Shown: positions 8,649 to 18,526 of the stretch, piece after piece
Numbering within the stretch: the stretch's first letter is position 1
How the letters are laid out: every line of letters starts with the position of its first letter
NCBI GenBank assembly: GCA_020342235.1
Contig: CP073218.1
Coordinates: forward strand, 558,001-622,000
Direction: 5' to 3'
Source: Saccharomycopsis phalli
Taxonomy: Eukaryota > Ascomycota > Saccharomycetes > Ascoideales > Saccharomycopsidaceae
Length of the DNA stretch: 64,000 nucleotides
The notes under the pieces: generated by a model
Told to the model about the DNA's origin: nothing
What the model saw: only the letters and a program-made list of their open reading frames with translations
Databases searched by the model: none
Position numbers and translations under genes: made by a program

Positions 8649-10916
8649 TCATTCGTTATATATAGAGACAACTCTCTCCAACTTACGTACCAAGTCAATG
8701 GAATAGCTCCACTTACAATTTCGTAGTAAATGCAAAACATAGCACACAACCGCAATACCATTCATTTTGCATTCCTCGCCGTAATTCCATTCTAGGCTCT
8801 CCTCCTTCAACACCATCAAAAAAAAGTTCATTGCGTCTTTCCTCGTCTTCTCATAGTCCACCACCCCATGCTTGTCGAAATAAGCCTTGCTATTCACCCG
8901 ATCGACTTTGGACTGCTTTGGTCCTTCGCGGAGAACCTCGTAACACCAGATAATAAGCGCAGCCACATACGCCGTACCAGGAACATGCGAAAACGTGTTC
9001 ATCGTCTCCTCATTGCCATAAACAAGCCGTAGAAACTTGCACGACTCGACAAGTGACAGCTTGCCGTTTTCAGACTGGTACCACTGCACAACCAAGGCCA
9101 TGTTTCGCTGGTATTCCATTTCCTTCACATCCACAATCAGAGTGGCCCTCTGCACCAACGTAGGGTCATACTGCGTCGCAAACGTCCGAATCAAGGAAAT
9201 GTCGGCGTAAAGACAAAACAATCCTGTATAGTAGAAGCTGATGTTTGCCCACGAAGCGTTTGTAGGGCCGTAGTTGTTCATGGTGATGATACTCTTCCCA
9301 TGCGACTTTATCTGGTCGTCGTACAACCTCACATGCAAGTCAAACTGACGCTTCCAACTGACAAATCCCTTTTCTAGCTTCTTGAAAAAATCAGTCAATT
9401 TCTTCCGCGATATCACCCCCAAATCCAACAACCCTTGCCCACGCATATCCCAGCAGATGCGCATCAAACCATGGAGAATAATGTACCGTGAAAACAAAGA
9501 GTAGCATTCAATCAGATACTCCTTCTGGCTCTCAGACATCATAGCCTTGAGACTCCAGAGGAAAGTCGGCCAATTGGTCTTATCCTCCTTGATTTTCGAC
9601 GCAGAATGTGACTTAAGTGCCCGACTAACCTGAGTGCCACGCGGCTGTTTCTGGTACTCCTGGAGGAACTTGACCGGATCGGTACTGTACCAGACTTCGT
9701 CAGTACATGGCAACTCGAGTTTGATGTCAAATGCTGAAAGCAACTCAAGCTTACTGAAGGTGACATGCTGGGTATCGCAAATGAACTCAAAGAAGACTGC
9801 TCGCTTGCAAGTCTCGTAATGGATCCATTGCTGCCACTGGGCAGTAAGAACGTCCATATTGTTGGAGTTGGTGACGCTGGGCTCGTTCAAGCTCTCAAGG
9901 AGGCCTGTGAACTTCAAGTACATGATGTTAGACCCGTGATCAATCTGGGCGATTTTGTTGAGCTGGATGTCACCAAAGTTTTTCGCCAGGAAATTGTGCT
10001 GTAAAAGTGCCAAGATCATTTCCAATGGGAGTTCGGTTCTCTCGTCAATCTCATTGTAGATGATCCGGCGATACTTTTTGTTGAGCACAATCGAGGTCTT
10101 GTACTCCCAGTCATCCAAGGAATGTGCCATACCGATGATGACCATGCTGATGAGTAGGAAAATGTTGACGACGTTCGGATTAAATGTGGGCCGATGGATG
10201 ATTGGGAAGGTCTGGGAGAAATTAAACCAATAGAGATCAAGGTACTCTTCTAGCCTCTCCAAGGATATCTCTTGTAGTTCGGATAGCCCCGAGAAAATGT
10301 TGATTACATTTGCTCGTGTGGCCTCGGTGATTTTTATTTTATTGTTGGTAATGTTCAGATCAATCTCTTCATTGAACAAGTTCTGCGACATAATCTCAGA
10401 TTGTAGAGGTGAGACCTCAGACTTGACATGAATGTCTGACGACAGGAGGGTCGGGGAAATGTCGCTAAACAACCAAAAAAGATTGTCAATATGCCCGCCG
10501 TTTAACTCAGAAAAATCCATCGTCACATCGGGAAAAATGTCCGTGTTGGTTATATTGTTGGTCTCCCCGATGAGCTTGTCATACGATGGGAGGGTGATAA
10601 AGGGTTGTGGCGGTGGGACCGGGATTCTTTCGCTCAACACACTAGTTTGCACCGGATTGATGTTTGTGACAACTTTGTTCACTCTGAAGCGGTGGTTTCC
10701 ATTGAGAACTTCGCGTCGCATCCTATGTGACTTGGACTTGAAGTGCTTAGAAAGCAAGTCGCTTCTGGCAAAAAACATGTCACATTGTTCACAGTTGTAT
10801 GGTTTTATTTCCCGGTGGTTTTTCAAGTGCCGATTCAAGTAGTCCTTCCTGGTGAACTTCTTGTCGCATGTATGGCACAGAAACGCTGTTGGGTCGCGAA
10901 GCTGAGTCTTGGACAT
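8649..10916 (-). CDS. C2H2 zinc-finger transcription factor, putative erythritol-utilisation regulator
   Basis: A 755-residue regulator, convergent with the isomerase gene. Two tandem C2H2 fingers lie at the N-terminus: C14/C17/H30/H34 and C42/C45/H58/H64, the second with a long H-X5-H spacing. The helices (RKDYLNR, RSDLLSK) are of the Adr1/Msn type that favours G-rich DNA. Residues about 210-330 contain a fungal-specific regulatory segment (LYWFNFSQTFPIIHRPTFN), and the rest is helical as in Fungal_trans proteins. Position next to the kinase and isomerase suggests an Euf1-like regulator. Alternatively it is an Adr1-like carbon-source regulator that happens to be adjacent. Its own upstream region is long and holds CCGGGG-like sites. 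Confidence 0.9.
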   Translation of the reverse strand: MSKTQLRDPTAFLCHTCDKKFTRKDYLNRHLKNHREIKPYNCEQCDMFFARSDLLSKHFKSKSHRMRREVLNGNHRFRVNKVVTNINPVQTSVLSERIPVPPPQPFITLPSYDKLIGETNNITNTDIFPDVTMDFSELNGGHIDNLFWLFSDISPTLLSSDIHVKSEVSPLQSEIMSQNLFNEEIDLNITNNKIKITEATRANVINIFSGLSELQEISLERLEEYLDLYWFNFSQTFPIIHRPTFNPNVVNIFLLISMVIIGMAHSLDDWEYKTSIVLNKKYRRIIYNEIDERTELPLEMILALLQHNFLAKNFGDIQLNKIAQIDHGSNIMYLKFTGLLESLNEPSVTNSNNMDVLTAQWQQWIHYETCKRAVFFEFICDTQHVTFSKLELLSAFDIKLELPCTDEVWYSTDPVKFLQEYQKQPRGTQVSRALKSHSASKIKEDKTNWPTFLWSLKAMMSESQKEYLIECYSLFSRYIILHGLMRICWDMRGQGLLDLGVISRKKLTDFFKKLEKGFVSWKRQFDLHVRLYDDQIKSHGKSIITMNNYGPTNASWANISFYYTGLFCLYADISLIRTFATQYDPTLVQRATLIVDVKEMEYQRNMALVVQWYQSENGKLSLVESCKFLRLVYGNEETMNTFSHVPGTAYVAALIIWCYEVLREGPKQSKVDRVNSKAYFDKHGVVDYEKTRKDAMNFFLMVLKEESLEWNYGEECKMNGIAVVCYVLHLLRNCKWSYSIDLVRKLERVVSIYNE

Positions 10917-11861
10917 TGATTAAACAAACTAGTAAAATATTGCAACTATCCGTCTCCACAAATTAATCCTGCAAAATGCTGCAGTGCATACAGAAATCCG
11001 TTCACCAATGATGTTGAGATTCCCCGAGTAACAGCGATAAGATCGCCATTGAACAAAAAAAAAAAAAGAAAATACACTCTCTTGTATTCTAAATGTCTTG
11101 TATTTGTGCAGGTGTATCTTTGATATTCAGCCCGTGGTTGCGGCCGTGTGCCAATTCTGCATCTGAGGGATTTACAAGGGACCTTCGGATAAGTTTTTGA
11201 CAGTTTTAGATTTCGGGGGCAAAGACGGCTCTACAAAACTGGAAACCGGAAGGCGGGAAATTATTATTATAGTATCCGGCAAATATCTGGTCAAGTAATT
11301 GTCATTGTCGCTAAGATTTCCCTGCGGTATCATGCAGACCTTAATACCTCATTCCAACTCTCTGTACATGTACCATTACACATGGCGTATGATACATACT
11401 AGCGAACAATCTATTATATACTAAAACAACGCCGGGGTTTCGCACCTGAAACTCGTCGTATCTGCACCATGATCTCGCAGTAGATTCTTATAATACACTC
11501 CGGTTTATTCGTATGCTTTTGAACCTTTTGCCGGGACTCATGGGGATTCGCCGTACTTGTAATTTCCCGTGACTGTGCTAGACTGCAGATCATACTAGTG
11601 AGTCAATCTGAATCATTTCAATAAAATTTTCTTGAATGAAACACAATAGACTGCTTTCCTATTATAATATCGTATATCTTTTCCATCAATATCATCTCTT
11701 CTATCAACATCTCTTCATCACATCCATAACCCAAAATATAGACATTGTCAGGTCTTGCCAACCATCTGACCGAGAAACAAAACTCCATATGATATACCAT
11801 CAAACACTCCTAAGCCATGTAATCCTTCAACATATTTTCAAAGCACATCTGATTTTGATGC
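10917..11861. promoter_or_regulatory. Long upstream region of the C2H2 regulator
   Basis: No gene seen in 945 bp. This is the 5' region of the zinc-finger gene and the 3' region of the next. It contains an A13 run at about 11053, a TCCCCGA at 11021-11027 and a CCGGGGT at 11432-11438. Both are near-matches of the heptamer in the kinase/isomerase promoter. An uncommonly long promoter fits a regulated transcription factor gene. Confidence 0.45.
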
Positions 11862-13088
11862 TCAATTCTGAAATGGTGAAGTAATTTGTGCTTGTCTAAA
11901 CCTACTAACGACTATAGGATTTCCAAACTCGTCAACTGGCTCAACCTCCATCTCGGGCTTCCTAAATCCTATATTCTGCCCAATAAGATGCTGCCGGAGA
12001 TATTGATAGTTCTCGGCAATCTCTTGATTTAAAATCTCAGCACTCAATCCATACTCAGCATCACTATCTTCCTCATAATCATCCATCAATTCCTCCGTAG
12101 ATCGTTCTAAAATGTCAGAAATCAAAGGCTGGTCATACTCTGTTGTAGAGCTTTTATCTTCAACTTCACCTTCCTTTTGAGTGTCCTTATTCTCTTCCGC
12201 TTCTTTTTTCAATTCCTCCTCAACTATTTTAACCTGCTCATTGTATTTTTCCAAGTCTTCCGTTCTCTCTATTATCGAATTTGGCATGTCATATTCAATT
12301 CCTACGTCATCGTCATACAATCCTATGAGATAGGCATTTACCATTTGATCCAAGTCACTATTCATGGCCTGGTAATCAACCTTTGTGATCGGGTACTTTG
12401 CGTCCGAGTCTGGTTCATTTAGTTTAGAATCTGATTCAACAAAGCCATTCAGTCTAGACTCTGACTCAACAAAGTCATTTGGTTTAGATTCTGATTCAGC
12501 AAAGCCATTCAGTCTAGATTCCGATTCATCAAAGCCATCCAACATACTATTCTCTGGCTCAGTTGAATCAGGAACCTGATCAACAGACTCTTCGGAATCA
12601 ATCATTTCCACATTCCGTGTTTCAGTACTCTGGGGCCCTTGGCTTATTTCATTCTGTACATTCTCTAAAAAATAAGGTTTCATATTAGGCACTCCGATCT
12701 TCTTCCCCTTGGCAGACTTTTTGTTTCTATTTAAAGAATTCAATTGCTTTCCATTTTTAAACACCTCTGGCTTTGTAGTTTTTGGCGTTTGTCTCTCAGG
12801 ATAGAAGACGACTTTTTTAACTTCTACAAAGGGCTCTTCATGCAATTTGACACTCTCAAGCCGATTACCAATTTCATCAACCCCGTTGAAGCTATTTATA
12901 TTTTCAATCTCATTTATTTCAACCTTGTCAGAGAATCTTACAGCCTTTTGATCCTTTTTCTGGTCTTTACTCTTTAAAAACTCCTGGTACTTTAAATCAA
13001 ACGTGGAAGTTGGCAATAGTATCGAATTTTTGACCTCGTCATCATCCCCTAGCTCTTCAATAATATCGTATACTGGTAAATCAGTCAT
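11862..13088 (-). CDS. URI/Bud27-like C-terminal domain protein (no prefoldin part)
   Basis: A 408-residue, very acidic protein. The C-terminus (about 345-400) resembles the conserved fungal tail of Bud27/URI: a helix with EILNQEIAENYQYLRQ, then EPVDEFGNPIVVSRFRQAQ. A short basic-hydrophobic AVRFSDKVEI motif lies near residues 49-58. The prefoldin-type coiled coil that begins full-length Bud27 is absent, and the next gene starts only 92 bp upstream, leaving no room for it. A run of about five 12-residue repeats (ESESRLNGF-type) lies near residues 185-230. Function may concern RNA polymerase assembly or translation, by family only. The name is tentative. Confidence 0.65.
   Translation of the reverse strand: MTDLPVYDIIEELGDDDEVKNSILLPTSTFDLKYQEFLKSKDQKKDQKAVRFSDKVEINEIENINSFNGVDEIGNRLESVKLHEEPFVEVKKVVFYPERQTPKTTKPEVFKNGKQLNSLNRNKKSAKGKKIGVPNMKPYFLENVQNEISQGPQSTETRNVEMIDSEESVDQVPDSTEPENSMLDGFDESESRLNGFAESESKPNDFVESESRLNGFVESDSKLNEPDSDAKYPITKVDYQAMNSDLDQMVNAYLIGLYDDDVGIEYDMPNSIIERTEDLEKYNEQVKIVEEELKKEAEENKDTQKEGEVEDKSSTTEYDQPLISDILERSTEELMDDYEEDSDAEYGLSAEILNQEIAENYQYLRQHLIGQNIGFRKPEMEVEPVDEFGNPIVVSRFRQAQITSPFQN
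12407..12545 (-). repeat. In-frame 36-bp coding repeats
   Basis: Four to five degenerate 36-bp units inside the URI-like gene, each encoding a 12-residue unit of the form ESxSxLNxFxE. Differences between copies lie mostly at third codon positions, with a few amino acid changes, so the repeat is maintained at protein level. Confidence 0.85.
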
Positions 13089-13180
13089 GGTATCCCATAG
13101 ACAAGAAAATATCCTCCTATATTGTAATCACGTGACGAACAGGTTTTAAAATTTTCAAAAGTGGATAGTACATCACAAAC

Positions 13181-13615
13181 ATGGTTAAATTAACACAAAT
13201 TGACGATGAAAATATCGTAAATGCCACTGGAGTCAAGCCAGAAGTCAACGAGGAAGATTACGAGGAAACAAGCGAGTCGGAAGTCGATGAGGATTCTGAC
13301 AATGAAGATATTGAGAACGAGACTGTGTATGACCGTATTGTTGCTCTTAGAGACATTATCCCACCTACCCAGCGTTTGCAAATCAGCGACAGTTTCAAGT
13401 CTTTATACGGACTTGCTTGTGTTGGGACCACAAAACTCGGCGGATTGTTGTGGATTGTTAGCACTAGTGCCATCTTATTGGGTGCCCCATTCGGATTGTC
13501 GATTTTAGCGGAGAGAAGAAACGCCGAGCTTGGGTTACAGGAAGAGTCCGCACAGGTGTTGGCTCCAGGGGCCGAAGGTGCTTTTGACAATAAGCAAGAG
13601 GCTGGAAGTATCTAG
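13181..13615 (+). CDS. TOM22: Mitochondrial import receptor subunit Tom22
   Basis: A 144-residue outer-membrane protein of the TOM complex that takes precursors from Tom20/Tom70 and docks Tom40. The N-terminal 50 residues are highly acidic, forming the cytosolic presequence-binding arm. The conserved YDRIVALRDIIPPTQR leads into one transmembrane helix at about residues 84-106 (LGGLLWIVSTSAILLGAPF), with the usual Pro. A short intermembrane-space tail follows. Length and layout match yeast Tom22. It is divergent from the URI-like gene with only 92 bp between the start codons, so the two share a promoter. Confidence 0.96.
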   Translation: MVKLTQIDDENIVNATGVKPEVNEEDYEETSESEVDEDSDNEDIENETVYDRIVALRDIIPPTQRLQISDSFKSLYGLACVGTTKLGGLLWIVSTSAILLGAPFGLSILAERRNAELGLQEESAQVLAPGAEGAFDNKQEAGSI

Positions 13616-14035
13616 AGACAAGAAAGAAAGCATGAGTGTCATGGTAACATAGATTGAATGAATTTGTATATAGTTGAATCCTACCAGTGATATGTATGAA
13701 ATATTGAGAAATTCCGGTTAGAATTTTGTAAAGAGGCAGGTCTTTGGGTAAGTTGGCTCGTTGCAATGTATGCTAGCGTAGTGGGAATGTGCCACTTTAA
13801 TAGATGAGGTGATGCTCATTTTTAAGTTGTACTATGATATGCTGACAAGTATGAAAGTAATGTTTTCTAGGTTGGTAGTATTGAATTGTTGATTCTTGTA
13901 CTTATTTCTCACTTTACAGGTACTGAGCATTGATATGCTTTTGATTATACTAATTATTATGGAATATTTAATACATATTTCTTTTACTTGTTGTTTCTTG
14001 TTGTTTCTTGTTGTTTCTTGTTGTTGTTCTCGTCT
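13616..14035. other. Intergenic region, no gene seen
   Basis: The convergent 3' ends of TOM22 and the phosphotransferase gene meet here. AT-rich, with a short 10-bp tandem repeat next to the stop of the downstream gene and nothing else recognisable. Confidence 0.5.
13988..14029. repeat. 10-bp tandem repeat (TTGTTGTTTC)
   Basis: Three perfect 10-bp units at 13988-14017, then a partial, TTG-enriched copy. It ends about 7 bp before the stop codon of the phosphotransferase, so it lies in its 3' UTR. Confidence 0.9.
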
Positions 14036-15313
14036 CTAATCCTGCTTCTTTGGGTGCTTAATAGTCAATACCCAAATATCCAAAAATGAAGTAATCTCAC
14101 TGATAATTTCCGTGATAAAACACCCATGAATCCCCACACTGGCACCTAATCCCAACCAGACAAGCACATTCACCAAATTAGCAATATCAATTTGCTCCAG
14201 TCTCAAAACATTCAATAATTTGGCCACGCCATACAACGCAATCTGCAGGACTGGGATATAAATCGTAGGAAGATGATGCGGAAATCCAGACAATGTGAGA
14301 TGCGAGATGATAATTCGCCCGACATTGAACGCCATGGACACCCCAATTTGCAATACAAACGGAAGAAATGTGCTGCTGTTTGTAAAAATATACGGCGAAG
14401 CAAGCACAGTAAACACCACAACCAATACATAAAACAATACAAACGGATAAATGCCCGAGATCGCTTCATGTGACTTCTCCAAAGTATCAACTGTCTTGTC
14501 CTTGGCATAGTGTCGTTTAACATTGTTGTATGCAGAGATGATGTTAAAATACAACTGGAAGGCACCCAAGAAAATATAAATGGTGCTTGCATCAATCAGG
14601 CATATGACCGAAGGAACACCATTCTCTATTTGCAAGTCAATGAATTCCAAATAGTCAAACAACTGCAACATCCCAATTGGCAAGTACTTTGCAAGATCAA
14701 ACGTAGCCCAGGACTTTAGCCAAAAGTCGGCACCACAGAAAAACGTCACAATGTATAGTATCACAATCATGAGAATGCCCTCGACAGGGCCGGAAAACTC
14801 GGATAAAAACAAAGTATGCGTATGATACTCTTCCCATGTACTCAAATAGAAGTTGGCAAGAATCGCAAAGTGCGAGATCATAAACATCCACCCATACCCC
14901 ATTTTCGTCACCGACGCAAAAATAATCAACGACAAAGTGGTGTTCAATGCGTCCACACAGTGATCAAACAACTCGCCAAGCGGGCCAGATTGACCTGTTC
15001 TTCTGGCTTGCATTCCATCACACGCATCAAAGGTCTGATAGAGGAACAACCCAAGCGCGTAAGTTAACGTTGTCCAGTCAGGAACGTCACCGCTTTTGAG
15101 ATAGGGATCATAATAAAAAACCGTCAAGAGGTTAACGAGAATGAACCCAAATCCACTAAGAGTCACTGCATTTGGCGCAAACCATTCCGGAAACACCTTG
15201 ACGAAATTGCTCCACCAATAAGGCTTGAGTAAATACTTGGTGACAATCAGACGATCATCCCCCTGGTATTTATACTGTTTCAAGTTTTTTAGGTTTGTGA
15301 TGAAAATTCCCAT
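14036..15313 (-). CDS. EPT1: sn-1,2-diacylglycerol ethanolamine/cholinephosphotransferase
   Basis: Encodes 425 residues from the ATG at 15313 (MGIFITNLKNLKQYKYQ), the start used by Cpt1/Ept1; nine more in-frame codons lie upstream. The CDP-alcohol phosphatidyltransferase signature is intact: DACDGMQARRTGQSGPLGELFDHCVD gives the DGxxAR...GxxxDxxxD metal and substrate site (about residues 95-120). About eight hydrophobic helices follow, consistent with an ER membrane enzyme. It transfers phosphoethanolamine or phosphocholine from the CDP form to diacylglycerol, the last Kennedy-pathway step. Ept1 and Cpt1 are paralogues in Saccharomyces; a single dual-specificity enzyme is usual elsewhere, so the symbol is provisional. 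Confidence 0.93.
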   Translation of the reverse strand: MGIFITNLKNLKQYKYQGDDRLIVTKYLLKPYWWSNFVKVFPEWFAPNAVTLSGFGFILVNLLTVFYYDPYLKSGDVPDWTTLTYALGLFLYQTFDACDGMQARRTGQSGPLGELFDHCVDALNTTLSLIIFASVTKMGYGWMFMISHFAILANFYLSTWEEYHTHTLFLSEFSGPVEGILMIVILYIVTFFCGADFWLKSWATFDLAKYLPIGMLQLFDYLEFIDLQIENGVPSVICLIDASTIYIFLGAFQLYFNIISAYNNVKRHYAKDKTVDTLEKSHEAISGIYPFVLFYVLVVVFTVLASPYIFTNSSTFLPFVLQIGVSMAFNVGRIIISHLTLSGFPHHLPTIYIPVLQIALYGVAKLLNVLRLEQIDIANLVNVLVWLGLGASVGIHGCFITEIISEITSFLDIWVLTIKHPKKQD

Positions 15314-15870
15314 TGAAAACTGGACCACAACGTCACTCAAACACCAAGATTTATGTATGTAGCGTTATACACCAAGAGGTGATAAAAATCATATGCATCT
15401 TAAGCCCAAAAAAAATAATCACTGCACGTTCCACCAAATCTACTGCCGGGTAAATACTGCAACAGCAGGGCACATAATCTGTGACTATCACGTAACCTAC
15501 AAGCCCCGCAATTGCCACTTGAAAAATAATGACTGCGCCATACCGTCTGGAGATTAAAAGTCAGCGTAATATGCAAGTTAAGGTGCATCACGTGTATTTT
15601 TTTTTTTTTTGGAGTCAATCGTGGGGAAGAGAGCCTCGCGATCATTCTCGGCGTAAGTGCTCCTGCCTTTTTTTTTTTTTTTTTTTCTTTTCCTTGTTAG
15701 CATATTGCGGACTCCTATCTTGGAAGTTATTATCTGCCGTTGCTTTTTTTTTTGCGGCTTATTATAGAATCACGTTGGGTGATACTGTGGTTTTTATCCT
15801 TTCTTCTTTTTTACTCTACTTTCTTCACTGTCAATAGTTCGACGTCAGTGTACAGTATATTTAACTAATC
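15314..15870. promoter_or_regulatory. Divergent promoter with long T-tracts
   Basis: A 557-bp promoter region between the phosphotransferase and trehalase genes. It has pure T runs of 14 (15597-15610) and 19 (15668-15686) and shorter ones near 15744 and 15807, all upstream of the trehalase ATG. Such poly(dA:dT) tracts are typical nucleosome-excluding elements. No gene seen. Confidence 0.5.
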
Positions 15871-18087
15871 ATGGTTCATTATAGGTCATATTCATCAGGT
15901 AGTGAGGATTTAGATCCTTTGGCTACTGCTGAAGTTTATTACGGCAGTACGACTGATCCTTCCAAGGCTAGAGCCGACTCAAAGTTAGTCAGAAATAGAA
16001 CTTTCAGTGCCACTATTCCACGACACTCTTTGAAATTTGGCGACGAGTCGGTTGTTGATATTGTTGACGCAGAGTCCAGAGCTAATGAGTATCCTATCAA
16101 GCGGCGGTCATCTGAAGATAACATTGTATCATCCAAAAGATTTCTCATTGGAGATATTGATGCGACATTGGAGACTTTGTTGCGGAATGAGGACACTGAT
16201 AAAAACCACCAAATTACCATTGAAGACACGGGTCCAAAGGTGCTCAAGTTGGGAACTATGAATTCCAATGGGTATAACCAAAAGGACGTTCGGGGTACAT
16301 ACTATCTCTCCAACTTGCTTCAGGAGCTCACCATTGCAAAGCGCATGGGGCGCAATCTGATGATTCTAGACGAGGCCAGATTAAGTGAGAATCCTGTCAC
16401 ACGTTTGAAGCGTCTTATTTCCACACAGTTTTGGAACAGTCTTACACGGCGCTTGGAAGGCAACAACATTGCAGAGATGGCCTATGATACAAAAATACCA
16501 TCTGACTACATCCGATTGTATGTACCTCCTGCATGCGTTGATCAGCGCGAGTTTTTTGAAGCCATTGCCAAAAAAAATCCAAATCTGAAGTTTAAAGTTG
16601 AGGTGTTACCGGAAAAAATCACACCAGAATATGTGCAGTCTATCAACGATAAACCGGGCTTACTTGCCTTGGCAATGGAAAAAGTTCCAAGCAAAGACTC
16701 GCCAACGGGCACAGAATTGAAGGCTTTCCCATATGTTGTTCCTGGAGGAAGATTCAACGAGTTGTATGGGTGGGACTCGTACATGATTGCACTTGGACTT
16801 TTGATTGACAATCGCATTGATTTGGCACGGGGCATGGTTGAGCATTTTATTTTTGAGATCAAGTACTATGGCAAGATTCTCAATGCTAATAGAACATACT
16901 ATCTCTGCCGGTCCCAGCCTCCATTTCTCACTGATATGGCGTTGAAGGTTTACGAAAAAATGATTGAAGATGACGAATACAAGACGACTGCCAAGGATTT
17001 CCTTAGTCGGTCGTTTGTTGCGGCGATTAAGGAGTACAAGACTGTTTGGGTCAGCTCCCCACGTCTCGACTCGGCCACTGGATTGTCGGCATATCACCCT
17101 GATGGATTGGGAATTCCACCTGAGACTGAGGCCAGTCACTTTACTGCGCTTTTGAAGCCGTATGCGGAAAAGCACAATGTTTCTATTGAGAAGTTCCAAG
17201 AATTGTACAACACCAAGCAAGTCAACGAACCTGATTTGGACGAGTACTTCCTCAACGACAGAGCTGTACGAGAGTCTGGGCACGATACTTCTTACCGTTT
17301 AGACGGAAGGGCTGCCCATTTGTGTACAGTGGACTTGAACTCTTTGCTTTATAAATACGAGATCGACATTGCCGAGACCATTCGTGACAAGTTCAACGAT
17401 AGCTTTGCTACCGATGAGGGTCTTGAGACCAGTGCAGTGTGGTTCGAAAGAGCACAAAAGAGAAAGGAAGCTTCTTCCAAGTACCTTTGGAACGAAAAGG
17501 AGTCCATGTTTTATGACTATGACACCAAGGTCAAGGAGCAGAGCGACTACGTATCTGCCACTTCATTCTGGCCGCTTTGGGCTGGTATGGCTACCGAAGA
17601 CCAAGCAAAGAAGTTTGTTGAGAACTCGGTGCACAAATTGGAGGAGCTTGGTGGCTTGGTGGCTGGTACAGAGGCCTCCAGAGGAGAAATCAACATTGAC
17701 AGGCCAAACAGACAATGGGATTTCCCATTTGGCTGGGCACCTCAACAGATTTTGGCTTGGGTCGGCCTTATCAAGTACAATTATGAGTCTGTGGCTAAGC
17801 GGCTCATTTATAGATGGATGTATATCATGACCAAATCCTTTGTTGACTACAATGGAATTGTGGTTGAGAAGTATGATGTCACTAGACCTACTGATCCGCA
17901 TCGTGTTGATGCTGAGTATGGTAACCAAGGCGCTGATTTTAAAGGTGTTGCTACAGAAGGATTTGGCTGGGTCAATGCCAGTTACGAAATTGGATTGGAG
18001 CTTCTTGATATTAGAGCCACCAGAGCTTTGGGCACAGTTACTCCGCCAGACGTGTTCTTTGCCAGCTTGGCAAAGGGAAAGCAATAG
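15871..18087 (+). CDS. NTH1: Neutral (cytosolic) trehalase
   Basis: A 738-residue GH37 trehalase that hydrolyses trehalose to two glucoses, close in length to yeast Nth1 (751). Trehalase signature 1 (PGGRFNELYGWDSYM) is at about residues 291-305 and signature 2 (QWDFPFGWAPQQ) at about 615-626. The N-terminal regulatory region is preserved. It holds a Cdk/PKA-like RNRTFS, an IPRHS motif and KRRSS at 77-81 for PKA and 14-3-3 control, followed by an EF-hand-like DTDKNHQITIED calcium loop near residue 109. No signal peptide, as expected for the neutral rather than the acid (vacuolar) enzyme. T-rich promoter upstream. Confidence 0.96.
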   Translation: MVHYRSYSSGSEDLDPLATAEVYYGSTTDPSKARADSKLVRNRTFSATIPRHSLKFGDESVVDIVDAESRANEYPIKRRSSEDNIVSSKRFLIGDIDATLETLLRNEDTDKNHQITIEDTGPKVLKLGTMNSNGYNQKDVRGTYYLSNLLQELTIAKRMGRNLMILDEARLSENPVTRLKRLISTQFWNSLTRRLEGNNIAEMAYDTKIPSDYIRLYVPPACVDQREFFEAIAKKNPNLKFKVEVLPEKITPEYVQSINDKPGLLALAMEKVPSKDSPTGTELKAFPYVVPGGRFNELYGWDSYMIALGLLIDNRIDLARGMVEHFIFEIKYYGKILNANRTYYLCRSQPPFLTDMALKVYEKMIEDDEYKTTAKDFLSRSFVAAIKEYKTVWVSSPRLDSATGLSAYHPDGLGIPPETEASHFTALLKPYAEKHNVSIEKFQELYNTKQVNEPDLDEYFLNDRAVRESGHDTSYRLDGRAAHLCTVDLNSLLYKYEIDIAETIRDKFNDSFATDEGLETSAVWFERAQKRKEASSKYLWNEKESMFYDYDTKVKEQSDYVSATSFWPLWAGMATEDQAKKFVENSVHKLEELGGLVAGTEASRGEINIDRPNRQWDFPFGWAPQQILAWVGLIKYNYESVAKRLIYRWMYIMTKSFVDYNGIVVEKYDVTRPTDPHRVDAEYGNQGADFKGVATEGFGWVNASYEIGLELLDIRATRALGTVTPPDVFFASLAKGKQ

Positions 18088-18526
18088 TGCAGATAGCACG
18101 TAAGTATATATGTTATCTCTGACTTCTTTTGGTCGAAGCCAATTTCCAAGTGCTGATTATCTTTAAGGAGAAGAGTCTAAACAAGTAAAAGAGATGCATA
18201 TGTTTTAATTTAGAAATGGCCACGGCGTAAAGTTTAACGGACACAACAGGTACAGAGCGATGAAATAGGCAAAGTTATGCATCTTTTAAAATAGATTCTA
18301 GGCACAATTTTTTGTTGGATTTAACCCGCAGAATATGTGTACGATTGCAACGCATCTTGGGAAATTCAAATCTTTCTTGCAAATAAAAAGCCCTACCATC
18401 AATATGGGGGTAACCCGCTGCTTCTGACAAGGGCTAAATGTTTGTATATTTTCAATAGGCGTACCACGCTACAACAGATTGCAATTTATACATACCTACA
18501 TGTATTATTAAAATATATCGCGCTTG
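18088..18526. other. Intergenic region, no gene seen
   Basis: About 440 bp between convergent trehalase and STI1. AT-rich, with no repeat, tRNA or credible open frame. Confidence 0.5.
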
